From Molossus alvarezi (lineage: Eukaryota > Chordata > Mammalia > Chiroptera > Molossidae), in assembly GCA_037176705.1 (NCBI GenBank), contig CM073895.1, positions 104,916,551 through 104,980,550 of the forward strand: a stretch of 64,000 nucleotides of DNA, in the 5' to 3' direction. The position numbers and the translations under genes are program-made. This document shows positions 1 to 10,902 of this stretch, one piece after another. The notes under the pieces are model-generated. The model ran no database searches. It was not told the origin of the DNA and was given only the letters and a program-made list of their open reading frames with translations. Position 1 is the first letter of the stretch. Each line of letters starts with the position of its first letter.

Positions 1-1589
1 AGGCCGGCCGTGTGAGGGGTGGGTCGGAGCTCGCCTCCAGCAGCTGATAATGGTGGCCTCATCCTGGCTCTCCACCCGCTGGTGGTGGGACTTCTGGCGG
101 TCACTGGGTCAAGTCTCAGTTAGTTGAGAGGACAGTGGAGCTCACCGCATGGGACGACGGTGTGGACGGGCGCTGCCACCCTGCCGGTGCTCGTACACTG
201 AGCCAATTCAGCCAGTCTGCTCGCCAGTCATTCATTTGGTTCTGCGGACATCAAGTCCCTCTGATGTGTCCTCAAACAACCTGTCAACTTGGCCAGGATC
301 CAGATTACCACTGGGACCCTGTAGTTAGGGGGCAGCTACGCCCAGGAGGACTGGGCAGGGCCTGTGAGCCCCTGGAGCATGGTGTCTGGTTGCCGCCCCC
401 CCAGTGACACCCCTGCCACATTCTGGCTGCACCGGCCTTCCTGCTCCTCCCCCAGAAGCCGCAGGGCACCCCACCTGCTGACCCCTGCCGAAAGTGCTCC
501 TGCCCAGGGTCTCTGTGTCCCTTTCCTTTGGTCTGCGAACAGGTGACCTTAGCACAGAGTCCCGTCCTGGCCCCACTATGCATAGAACATCAGCTCCCAC
601 CCCAGATTCCCGGGTATGACACTGACCACTAGCTGACTAGTTTGCACATACTCTGTCATACATGCCATCACACGTGTGAGGGCCTAGAGGAGGAGGGTAA
701 CCAAGAAATCTTTGTTTAAAAACCCAGATTTCTGTGGAGCCCAGAGGCAGGCAGGCCTGTCAGAACTGGAGAGGGGGCTTCCTCTGTGCCAGGGCCGCGG
801 GGAAGCTTCACCCCCCCCCCCCCGCCGCCCCGACACACACACACACACCCCCTGGCAGAGCTGTCGGGATGTGACGTCCAGGACCTTCCTGGGATTATTG
901 CATTGGGCTCTGTCTGGAGCCGGCGAGGCAAGTAGGAAAGAGGCGGAAATGAGCTGAGGTTCAAGAACAACGAGATGTCGACCTTGCTGGGCTTCAGGTT
1001 AGAACAGAGAAAGCAGCAAGCACCTCGTTCCCACAGCAGGGAACTGCGCGGTGGTGGTGTCAAGTGCGAATGTCCGCGTCACCCACAGACTCACAGCGAG
1101 CTTCTGAGGCACCTTAGCTGGGCTCGTCCCCCTGCCTCCCCATGCACCACACGTCAGAGCTGGGGTGGGCGCCCCTCAGGAAACAGCTCATGTCAGATGG
1201 CCAAGTGAAGAAACTGTTCAGCAAAAGAGTGTTCCAGAGGAGAGCAGGGCCCAGGGGACCACGGCTTCCCCTTCCTAAGCACACCTAAATTGCTTTTACC
1301 TGCTGACTCCTGTTGCTAAAGTTGTGCAGGAGGCCTCCTCGGGTCTCAGTGTTTGCCGTCTTGATCTGTCACAATTGCTCCAACCCTGGGAGGGGCGGCA
1401 GGTGTCTCAGCAGCCTTCTGCCGTGGGCTTCCTTTCCCACCCTCCCTCACCCATGTCGCTCACCAGGCCTTAGACAGAACACGCCATCTGTGCATAAGGA
1501 CACTTGCACTCCCTGCTGTGCAGGTGGAGGCCTTTTACTTCTGCTTGTCTGGTGGCTGTGGCTGGGCCTTCGGTGCTGTGCTGGGTAAG
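1..1589. other. Single-copy DNA, no gene seen
   Basis: GC-rich with short open frames only. Contains the C/AC microsatellite at 808-851. No exon or repeat family recognised. Confidence 0.6.
808..851. repeat. poly-C / (AC)n microsatellite
   Basis: A run of about 14 C, then gccgcccc, then (AC)n and cccc. Confidence 0.9.
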
Positions 1590-1850
1590 CGTGGTGAGTG
1601 GACAGCCCTGTCTTGTTCCTGATCTTAAGGAAATGCTCGTAGTTTTCCCCCATTGAGTATAATGTTTGCTGTAGGTCTGTCTGTATGGCCTGTATTGTGT
1701 TGAAGTATGGGGTTCCCGCTCTGTGCAGTCTTTATCATAAATGGGCACTGGATTATGTCAGATGCTTTTTCTGCATCTATTGATGTGATCATAAGATTTT
1801 TATTCATTTTGTTTGTGTGATGTATCACATAACTTAAATTACAGATATTG

Positions 1851-2078
1851 TCCTGGCCTGTTTGGCTCAGCAGTTAGAGCATCGGTCCACGGACCAAAGG
1901 GTCACAGGTTCGATGTCCAGTCAAGGGCACATACCTGGGTTGCACTTCTATCCCTGGGCCCAGTTGGGGTCATGCTGAAGGCTATCAATCAATGTGTCTC
2001 TCTCCCATTGATATTTCTCTCTCTCTCTTTCCCTCCCTACTACTCTGTCTAAAAATCTAGAAGAAAAAATAAATAAAT
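1851..2078 (+). mobile_element. VES-type SINE in L1 ORF2
   Basis: Head 'cctggcctgtttggctcag', A-box and B-box (ggttcgatg) promoter remains, a CT-rich 3' part and an AAAT tail. Probable target duplication: 'ttacagatattg' left, 'ttatggatattg' right. Confidence 0.9.
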
Positions 2079-2410
2079 TATGGATATTGAACCAACCTTG
2101 CATCCCAGGAGTAAATCCTACTTGACCATGGTGTATGATCTATTTAATGTGTTACTGAATTTGGTTTGCTAATATCTTGTTGAAAATGTTTCATCTATGT
2201 TCATCAGGGATATTGGCCTATAATTTTTTTTTATGTCTTTGTCTGGTTTTGGAATCAGAGTAATGCTGACCTCATAAAACAAGCCTGGGAGGCTTGCCAC
2301 CTCTTTAATTTTTTTGAATTGTTTGGGAAGGATAAGTGTTAATTCTTCTTTGATTGTTTGGTAAAATTTACCTATGAGGCATCCAGGCCAGGACTTTGGT
2401 TTGTTGGGAG

Positions 2411-2445
2411 TTTTTTTGTTTGTTTGTTTGTTTGTTTGTTTGTTT
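2411..2445. repeat. (TTTG)n microsatellite
   Basis: About eight TTTG repeats within L1 ORF2. Confidence 0.9.
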
Positions 2446-3668
2446 TATTACTGATTTGATTTTGTTAGAAATAATTGGTCTAGTCATATTTTCTGTTTCT
2501 TCTTGGTTCAGTCTTGGAAGATTGTATGTTTCAAGGAATTTATTCATTTTCTCTAGATTGTCCAATTTGTCGGCATATAATTGTTCATATTTTCTTATAA
2601 TACTTTGTATTTCTGTGGTGTCAGTTGCTACTTCTCTTTCATTTCTTTGTTTCTTGATGAGCTGGTTAAAGGTTGGTTCATCTTGTTAATTTTTCAAATA
2701 ACCAGCTCTTGGTTTTCCTGACCTTTCATACTGTCATCTTAGACTCTGTTTTGTTTATTTCCTCTCTGCTTGTTATTATTTCCTTATCTCTGCTTGCTTT
2801 GGGCTTTGTCTGTTGTAGACTAATTCCTTAAAGTGTTTGGTCAGATTGTGTATTTGAATTTTTTCCTGGAGGTGGGACTGTATTGCTACGAATTTCCCTC
2901 TTAGGACTGCTTTCACTGTGTTCCACAGATTTGGGGACATTATGTTTTCATTTCTACTTACCTCAAGGTATCTTCTGATTTCTCCCTTGATCTCATTGTT
3001 AACCCATTCATTGTGTAGTAACATGTTATTTAGCCTCCATGTGTTTGTGTGCTTTTCAGTATTTTTCTTATAATTGATTTCTAGTTTCATACCATTGGTC
3101 AGAGAAGACACTTGATATGATTGCAGTCTTCTTAAATTTATTGAGATTTGTTTTGTGACCTAACATATGGTCTGTCTTGGAAAATGTTCCATGTGCACTC
3201 GAAATGAATGTATTTTCTGGTGCTTTGAGGTGAAATGCTCTAAAAATATCAATTAAATCCATCTGGTCTGTATCATTTAAGGCCACTAATGTCATGTGTG
3301 GAAGATCTATCCATTGATGTCAATGGGGTGTTAATTCCCCTATTATGAATGTATTACTGTTGATGTCTCCCTTTATGTCCATCAATAATTTACTTTATAT
3401 GTTTAGGTGCTCTATGTTGGGTGCATAAAAGAGGATTTTTTTTTCCCTCTTGTTGGACTGATCCCTTTATCACTTGTAATGTTCTTTTTTTGTCTATTGG
3501 TATAGACTTTACTTTAAAGTCTATTTTGTCAAGTATAAGTTTGCTACCCCAGCTTTTTTTTCTTTTCATTTCCATGAAATATGTATTTCCATCCCTTTAC
3601 TTTCAGTCTGTGTGTATCTTTTGTTCTGAAGTGGGTCTCTTGTAGAAAGCATATATTTGAGTCTGTTT

Positions 3669-3768
3669 CCTTTTTTTTTTTTTGGTACATGGCCCTAGCG
3701 GGAACCAAACCTGGGACTCTCTGGTCCGCAGGCCGACACTCCAACCACTGAGCCAAACCGGCCAGGGC
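3669..3768 (-). mobile_element. VES-type SINE, short form
   Basis: A poly-T run (the A tail on the minus strand) runs directly into the tRNA-related head. The CT-rich 3' body is missing. Inserted in the L1 ORF2 N-terminal region. Confidence 0.85.
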
Positions 3769-4625
3769 TTTGAGTGTGTTTTCTTATCCACTCAGCTACC
3801 CTACGCCTTTTGATTGGATCACTTAATCCATTTATAAGCAAAGTAATTATCAATAGGTATGCAGTTATTGCTATTTTTTATTCATATTTATGTTCTCTTT
3901 TTCTTCTTTAACATTTCTTATACTGCTGGTTTGGTGGTGATAAAATCCTTTAGCTTTTTCTTGTCTGGGAATCTCTTTATTTCTTCTTCTATTCTAAATG
4001 ACAGACTTAGTTGTAGGTCCTTGCTTTTTATCACTTGGAATATTTCATGTCCATCCCTTTTGTCCTGAAACGTTTCTGTTGAGAAATCAGCCTGACAGTC
4101 TTATGGGAGCTCCTTCACTTTTCTCTTGCTGCTTTTAGGATTCTTTTTTTGTCTTTAATGTTTGGCATTTTAATTATGACGTGTCTTGGTGTGGACGTCT
4201 TTGGGTTCATCTTGTTTGTGACTCTCTGTGCTTCCTGTATTTCTATTCCCTTCTCTGGTTAGGGAAGTTTTCAGTCACTTTTTAAAAATAAGTTTTCAAT
4301 CCCTTGCTCTCTCTTCTCCTTCTGGTACCCCTATGATCGTATGTTGTTACACCTGATGTTGTCTCAGAGGTCCCTTAAACTATTATCATATTTTTAAATT
4401 CTTTTTTTTCTTCCTGCTGTTCTAATTGGGTGTTTTCTGCTATCTTGTCTTCCAAATTGCTGATTCAGTCCTCTGCTTCGTTAATTTGATCTTGATTCCT
4501 TCTAGTGTATTTTTCATTTCAGTTATTGTATTCTTCAGTTCAGACTGGTTTTATGATTCCCATGTCTTTTTTATGCTTACTATCACTCTTTTTTTTAATC
4601 CTCACCTGAGGAGATGTATATATGT

Positions 4626-4850
4626 TTAATCCTCACCTGAGGATATTTTTCTATTTATCTTCAGGTAGAGTGGAAAAGAAAGAGAAAGATTGATGTGAGA
4701 GGGATATATTGACTGGTTTCCTCCCACACAACCTTGACCAGGATCAAGGACAAACTGCAACCGAGGTACGTGCCCTTGACTGGAATCAAACCCGCAACTC
4801 ATTGGTCCATGGGTTGAAGCTCCAAACACTGAGCCAAACTGACCAGGGCC
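4626..4850 (-). mobile_element. VES-type SINE with duplicated tail motif
   Basis: Runs from 'taatcctcacctgagga' to 'ccagggcc'. A second copy of the tail motif lies just outside at 4589-4609, probably part of the target duplication or a tail slippage. Confidence 0.87.
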
Positions 4851-4859
4851 AGAGGATAT

Positions 4860-4898
4860 ATTTTTATTGCTAGTTTCAGAGAGAGAGGAAGTGGAAGA

Positions 4899-4963
<65 letters not shown>

Positions 4964-5090
4964 CTGATCAGTGCATCCCTGGACAGGGATTGCACCTACA
5001 ACCTAGGTATGTGCCCAGAATGAGAATTAAACCCGCAACCTTCTGGTGTATGGGACGATGCTCCGACTAACTGAACCACCTGGCCAGGGC
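4860..5090 (-). mobile_element. VES-related SINE with long (GA)n
   Basis: tRNA-related head at the right ('cacctggccagggc'), and a long (GA)n run at about 4900-4961 where other copies have a short CT-rich segment. Adjacent to the SINE at 4626-4850, so one probably landed next to or in the other's end. Confidence 0.82.
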
Positions 5091-6515
5091 TGCTTACTGT
5101 CTCTTTGTTAGAGTTCTCACTAAGTGCCTCGAGCATTCCTGTAACCAGCGTTCTGAGCTCTACCTGGTTCCCTCCACTTTTTTATTTCTTTTCCTGAAGA
5201 TTCTCATGTTCTTTTGTTTGGAGACATGTTTCTTTGTTTCCTCATTTTGGCTGCATTCCTGTGTTTGCTGCTATGTGTCAGTTGACCTGCTGTCTCACAG
5301 TCTTGGTAAGATGGCCCTAAGTAGCAGGTGTCCTGTGGGGCCCTGTGGCATAGTCTCCCTGGTCACTTGAGCTGGTGCTCCAGGTGTGCCCCTTGTGTGG
5401 ACTGTGTGCCCTCCTGTTGTAGTTGAGCCTTGATCACTGTGGGCACGACAGTGGGTAGGATTGACCTGGTGCTGACTGGTGAGGACTGGCTGTGACTGAC
5501 CTGCTGTGTGGGGCTGACCTCATGGAGCAGGTTTTGCCACATCCGGCTCTGGTACCTGCCAGACCACTGTTGGGTGTGCTGCTGGTGAAGTTAATCGGCT
5601 GCTACTCTATTGTGATCTGAGCTGGCCAGCAGGTGTATTGGTTCTGGGGCCTCGAGGAGGGGCTGCAGTGCAGGCCAAGGTCAGCTGCTGCCTGCGACTG
5701 GCCCCTGGCAGAAGCTACAAAGGGATCTGCGGTTGGGAGCTGCCTTGCTGGGCCTGAAGGCACGTGGGAGAGGCCACGCGGCAAACCAAGGCTGGCTGCT
5801 GCCAACACGGGGCCCGGGCTACTTAGCACAAGGCAGAGGACACCCAAGGCCTTCTGCCCCCTGCCAGCTGCTCTGAAGGCTCAACTGCTGGAAGAGCCTT
5901 GAGTGGGGCGAGACGGGTCTCAGGGAGTCGCTAATGCAGACTCACGCTTGACCATGGTGGGGGGCTCAACGCAGGAAGAATGGCACCTGTTGGCCGTGGG
6001 GACGAGGGCTCCACACTGACCAGGGTGGCTGTCCCTCCAGCCCTTGCCCTGAAGCCACTCAACTCAGTTTCTCTCTGTCTGTCTGTGGGGCCTCCTGAGC
6101 CTCTGTGCCTCGGCCGGAGCCCAGGGGAGCCTTGGCGGGACCCTGGTTTCAGCAGCCTCTGTCTCTGAGCAGACGAACCCCTGCTGATGTTCACAGCCAG
6201 GTGTGAAGGCTCTCCGGGCTCGGCTCCGGTGCCCTGAGCAGGGGACCTGGTGTGGGGCTGGGACCCCTGGCGCCTCGGGGGAACTTCCACCGAGGAGCTG
6301 GGCCCCGCTTCCCCGCCGCCACAACTGTGCGGGGCTCCTTTGGTGCGTCCCCCCGTCCCACCAGTCTCAGTGTGGCTTCCTCATGTCCTTAGTCAGGGGA
6401 CTTCCGTTCAACTAGTCTTCGGATGGGTCCCCGGGGGCTGTGCTGTGATGTAGCTGTGATTCTCCTGGGGTCGTGGGCAGGGGCGAGCAGGCACTTACCT
6501 CTCCGCCACCTTGAC

Positions 6516-8844
6516 CAGGACTCTGCCAGGGGTCTCGAGCTCCTGGCTTATCCGACCCTCGCCCGTGCCACCCCGTGCCCTGCCAGGCCTGGGTGCTGGT
6601 GGCCTGTTCCGCCTCGGGAGCTGCCACCTTGCTTCTGGAGCGGGGGGGCAGGGGGGCTGCGCTTACACACCCACACTCACCTCTGGGTGCCCTCCTGTCC
6701 ACCGACATGTATGGGCACTTGCCATGTGCCAGGCCTGCACTAAGGCCCCAGGAAGAGAGGTCAGGTCCTGTCCTCTCCATCCTGGGCATTTTCCATTTCT
6801 TCCCCAACCTGCTCTCCAGCCCTCTCCTGCTGACTGTGCCCAGGAGACGGCCCTGCATGGGCACCGGCGCCCACAGACCTTCTTGCCCTCTGGCCTGTAG
6901 TTGGATTGGAGCAAGAGAGGGTCCAGGGCAGAAGGAGGCAGGTGGCCGCTGGAGTATCCATACCCACTTGTGCCTTGCCCCTCTCTGCCTGAGTCCTGTC
7001 CCTGGCTTCAGACCCACTTCCCCCCTTACCTTTCAGGCTGAGGTGCTGGCCCCAGTGCCCGGCACCCCAGGGTTCTTGCTGCCCTGAACCCTGCCTAGTT
7101 CCTCGAGGCAGGGTCCTTGCCCTTGGGGGTGGCTCATAGGCAGGGTGTGAAGGGCTGTTTGCGGAGGGGGCTGCCTGAGGGGTCTGGAGATGACCAACTC
7201 GCTGTCTGAGGCCTTCTGGGCCCCCCCGGAATCCTGCCAGTTCGGAACCCTAGGCCTCCTGCGCCCACTGCGGGCGCCCCATGCACGCCCCGCGAGAGCG
7301 CTCCAAGGAGTGGGCGGGGCTTGAATTCCCCTGCTCTATGGGCTGTGTCCGCTCCTCCTCCCCTCCGAGGACGACTTTCTTCATCAGGAAAATGGAATCG
7401 TGTTTGCTTTTACGGTATCATGATGGAAATGATGCTTACAGAGAGGGACCCCGGTGCTTAACTCACCATCCACAGTCCACAGGTGGCACCTTTCATTTTT
7501 GCGATTGCTCTTTTTGGGAATGGACGGGGATCTCGCATTCCAAGAAATGAGGTTGGAGCCTCTTGGGGAGGAAGATGAGGCTTACAGCACTCTCGCTGAC
7601 AACGGGCCAGAGCTTGGTGCTGAGCGGGCCCTAGCGCCTGATTGTGAACTCCCAGGAGGTGCTGAGTTGTTCACTGGAAAGCCAAGGCCAGCAGGGCATC
7701 CAGAGTAGCCCAGTGTTAAAGGGACGCCTAGAATTTCGGTGTTTTTCTTGGCAGGAGCTGGAAGCCAAGCTTGCGGCCCCCACCCAGGTCCCAGGGTCTG
7801 GAGTCAGCGTGACGCTGTGTCTGCCCTGGGCTCCCACCAGCTCTGCAAAATGCATTTGCCTCTTTTCTCCCCCGAGGCGGCTGGCAGCCCGCAGACTCCG
7901 CGAGCCCCAGGGCCACTGCTGGCAGGCCGGGGCTGCTCCTCCCAGAGCCCCTGGACACCCCTGGACACCGGAAAATGGACTGTGCCGAGTCCAGGCCTCT
8001 GGGGCCCCCTCAGGTCAAGCTGCTGCAGAGACAGGGCTGAGGGCTGCTGATCTGTGCGCACCTCCCTGCCACCCCGCCAGCCCTGAGAACCAGCAGCTTC
8101 CAGTGCCTGTTGTCACAGAAGGCGGGGAGGCAGCCTTACACTCGCCTGGCAAAGCACCCTCGTAGGAAATACTGTGGGCTTGGAACACAGGTCCTGTGCT
8201 CTGGGCATGCCCAGCTTAGAGAGCTGGAGGGGGAAGTTCAGGAAGGCCCAGGGCAGGACCTAGCTAGCCAGGGTGGGCGGAGGGGGGGCAGACAGAGGTC
8301 CCCTGCGGGAACCAGCCTTGCCCGAGGCCACTTTGCTCACCTTCTTTACGGGTCTGAGCTCTGTGTTCTGGGCCATTGGCCATTAACAAATCAACCGGGT
8401 GTTGTTTGTTTTTCAAATTAGCTGGGTAAGTGCAGTCACTGCCACAGCTACAGGACAAGCCAGTAGGGGAATCTGCAGCCTTGTTCAGACACTGGGCTTG
8501 CCAACACTTGGCACTCGGGCCAGACATCCTGCTTCGCGAGGCTGCCCCAGCCTGACCTGGCCCTGCCCGGCACTCCCGAAGCCTGGCGAGGCTGAAGCGG
8601 GCAGTGGCTGGAATGTGGGCTTGGACGTGGGCCCGAGGGCTGAGGACCACAGCGTGCCTGCAGGTGCCTGGGCGGGGACCACATGCGGCCCTGCCTCTCC
8701 GTTTTGATCTCACCGGCACTGTCTGCTTTGAATCCCAAGCTTCTCAAGAACGGGGGTCAGCAGGTCCGAGTTCCATGGACCAGACCCTGGTGCCCCACAG
8801 GTGTCTCCCTGGGGTATGGCTGAAATGGCAGAGGACTCAGAGGT
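6516..8844. other. GC-rich single-copy DNA, no gene seen
   Basis: Several overlapping chance frames on both strands (up to about 200 codons), all Pro/Arg/Gly-rich and without family resemblance. Begins where the antisense L1 5'UTR ends. Confidence 0.6.
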
Positions 8845-9270
8845 GAACACCCACTTGCGTAACAAACAACCCCAAAACGTAGCCACTAAAACGGACCAGT
8901 ACCGTCTTCGTGTTTGCCGGCTCGGACCGGGGAGCGGCTCAGCCGGGTGGTTCGGGCCCAGCGCCTCGGGAAGTCACGGTCCTCGGAGGCCGCACCATCT
9001 GAAGGCTGGACTGGGGCTGGACGAGGGCTCAGTGTCCTGGCTGCCGCCTGGCAGCTCCTGGCGAGGGAGCCCCTGCTGGGTGCTGGGGGCCCCCTGCCCG
9101 GTGAGAGAGCAGAGTTTCAGGCTCCTTCCCAGCCCAGCCTCTGAAGTAATCACTCTGCTCTTTTTCTGCTGGTTAGAAGCGAGACACTCAATCGAGCACA
9201 TGTTCACAGCGAGGGGAGCTAGTGCCCCCTTTAATTCATGTCCAAGAACTTGTTTCATATTTCAAACCAC
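8845..9270 (+). mobile_element. Ancient mammalian interspersed repeat, family not named
   Basis: 'gcgtaacaaacaaccccaaaacgtagccactaaaacg' opens a well-known old repeat type ('gtaacaaaccaccccaaaacttagtggcttaaaac'); later GC-rich parts and 'gcctctgaagtaatcactctgctc' are compatible. Boundaries uncertain. Confidence 0.45.
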
Positions 9271-9282
9271 CACACTTGATTT

Positions 9283-9365
9283 AACCTCCCTGTGACCTTA
9301 GGCAAATCACTTCCTGTCCCTAGTCCCGTTTCTCCGTCGGCAACATGAGGGTTGATCAGACAGAC
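9283..9365 (+). mobile_element. MIR SINE fragment
   Basis: 'ctgtgaccttaggcaaatcacttcct' followed by 'cccgtttctccgtcggcaacatgag' corresponds to the MIR core and 3' part. Confidence 0.7.
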
Positions 9366-9514
9366 GTCTAGCAGCCTCCCCTCCACCCTTGCGCCTGTCA
9401 TCATTGTTCACTCATACTCAGCACTTTGTACTAAGTGTGTGCCCCGCTTTTACCGGGGGTCTAGCTCTCCTCTGCATCCCCGGCCTCGCGGCCTGCGGAG
9501 CATCTTACAAATGC

Positions 9515-9795
9515 GGGGTCCTGAAGCCCACCCAGGAAATCCAGTTTTAATTGGTCTGGGGGGAGCCCAGGAATTTCACAGTGTTTAAAAACTCCCCCAA
9601 TTATGCTGATGTGCCCGCAGGGTTGAGGGCCCTTGGTCTGCAGGCATCACCTTGAACTTTGATGAGCACATGAGTCACCTGGGATCTCATTAAGGTGCAG
9701 ATCTGATGCCCTGAGACATAAGTGAGGCCCCAGGAACTCGCAGGTAACACAGTGCCTTCCAAGGACCAGCTGCACTTGGAGGAGCGCATTTCAGC
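9515..9795 (+). mobile_element. MER5A-like hAT DNA transposon remnants, two in tandem
   Basis: Two consecutive diverged segments resemble the MER5A consensus in the same orientation: 9515-9630 ('ggagcccaggaatttcacagtgtttaaaaactcccccaa') and 9633-9795 ('catgagtcacctgggatctcattaa', 'aaggaccagctgcacttgg'). Family name is from memory of the 'cacctggga-cttgtta' and 'ggtgatgctgatg' signatures. Confidence 0.5.
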
Positions 9796-10902
9796 TGCTG
9801 GGAGACAGGCGCGGAGTACGAAGAGAACCCCCTCCTCCAAGAGCAAAGGATCTGGGGGGAGGGGAAGGACACAAGCATGACACAAAATAGCGACCAAGAC
9901 AAGTGCCCGGCTGTGGCCCACACGGCGCCCAGGAACAGTCGGTGGTGAGGGCAGCCAGGCTACCTGCTGAGCCGCGGCTTCGCCCCCACGAGTCGGGTCC
10001 TTCTCTTCTGCTCCATCATCAACATGGGGATGGAGCAGAAAGCTCGGGCCCGCCTCTGGTCTTCTCTCACGAGCTAGTTTTACTGAACAGTGGTTATTTC
10101 CACAGGGAAGGGAAAGTATTAGCAAATCCATTATCTGCATTGGTTCAGCCTTACAAGACATTCCCAAGATGAAACTCCTGTTTCGGGAGCCTGCTTTCGT
10201 GGGCGTTGCTAACAGCGTGTGCTTTCGGATGATTGTGATGGCGTGAGGTTCTGGGTATGTGGAAATTCGAGTAAGATTCTTTTCGAGCAAGCTGCAAGTA
10301 ACGTTGTCCTAGTTTGTCTGCTTTCTCTCTTGTGGTTTCGCTGGTTCTCTGCGGGGCCCTCTTGTGGCCCCTGAGTGGGGGGAAACGGGGAGATTCAGAG
10401 TTCTCAGCAGAACCCCCCCCCCCCGGCTATGCTCTTCCCTCAGAAGGAACCCCGTCCCGGGCTCGTCGCTCTGCGGGGGCTGACCGCACTGCCGGCCAAC
10501 TCCCGGCCCCTCCTGGGGGCCTGTCCCCCTCTGTCGGGAAATCCAAAGCGATGTCCTCACCTGACAGCTCGGCCACAGGAGCCCTCCAGGCCCCTTCGCT
10601 CTACCTTTGTGCACCGCCAACCGAAGGGCGTTCCTGGAGTGTGTCCTCCTGGCCTCTCCCATCCTGGACACAGCCTTCCAGAGGCTCACGTGCAGCCGGA
10701 GGCCTGTGACACGCTGATTCTGAGTCCGTGGGTGTGGGCCGGGCCTGAGACAGCTCTGACTGGCTGCCAGCACCGCGCCGGTGAGCTCCCCAAAGGCTGA
10801 GCACCCGAGGGCCCCACGAGCGGCCCACACCCTCTGCCCCTGGCACCCAGCACGAGCCCTCTGGGTGAGACTGCTCAGGGTCCCTCCATCAGCGCTCCTG
10901 CT
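9796..10902. other. Single-copy DNA left of the 39-bp minisatellite
   Basis: No exon recognised. A C run at about 10415-10428. Antisense open frames here overlap the MER5-like remnants and are not credible. Confidence 0.6.

Larger units (their letters stand above)
1595..3840 (-). pseudogene. L1 ORF2 remnant (endonuclease N terminus to reverse transcriptase)
   Basis: Minus-strand translation pieces match LINE-1 ORF2 in the correct order: an endonuclease segment with the QETHFRTKDTHRLKVKGW signature near 3600-3660; IKGS(V)QQE near 3450; DLIDIFRAFH and LGHKTNLNKFKK near 3150-3250; KLEINYKKNT near 3060; LPRLNQEE near 2500; and the RT blocks SIDAEKASD near 1760 and LRSGTRQGCPL near 1600. The frame is broken by indels and by SINEs at 1851-2078 and 3669-3768. 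Confidence 0.9.
3900..5250 (-). pseudogene. L1 ORF1 remnant, interrupted by two SINEs
   Basis: The segment aligns, motif by motif on the nucleotide level (ggtttggtggtgataaa; cttttTcttgtctggga; tcttggtgtgga), with the ORF1 regions at 27.2-28.2 and 33.9-35.1 kb. ORF1 encodes the L1 RNA-binding chaperone. This copy has stops and is split by SINEs at 4626-4850 and 4860-5090. Confidence 0.75.
1590..6515 (-). mobile_element. L1 LINE, antisense, 3'-truncated, with decayed ORF2, ORF1 and GC-rich 5'UTR
   Basis: Reading the minus strand from about 6515 down: a GC-rich 5'UTR (about 6515-5250) shared in order and sequence with the elements at 26.6-29.2 and 33.3-36.5 kb; an ORF1 remnant (about 5250-3900); and ORF2 from its N terminus (about 3840) to the reverse-transcriptase domain, where the copy stops at about 1590. 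It carries four SINE insertions (1851-2078, 3669-3768, 4626-4850, 4860-5090). Many frameshifts and stops are present, so it is inactive. The 3' end was lost by truncation or deletion. Confidence 0.9.

Noticed and set aside
9601..10290. 229-codon antisense frame
   Set aside because: Its C-terminal half overlaps MER5-like transposon remnants and the rest shows no family resemblance.
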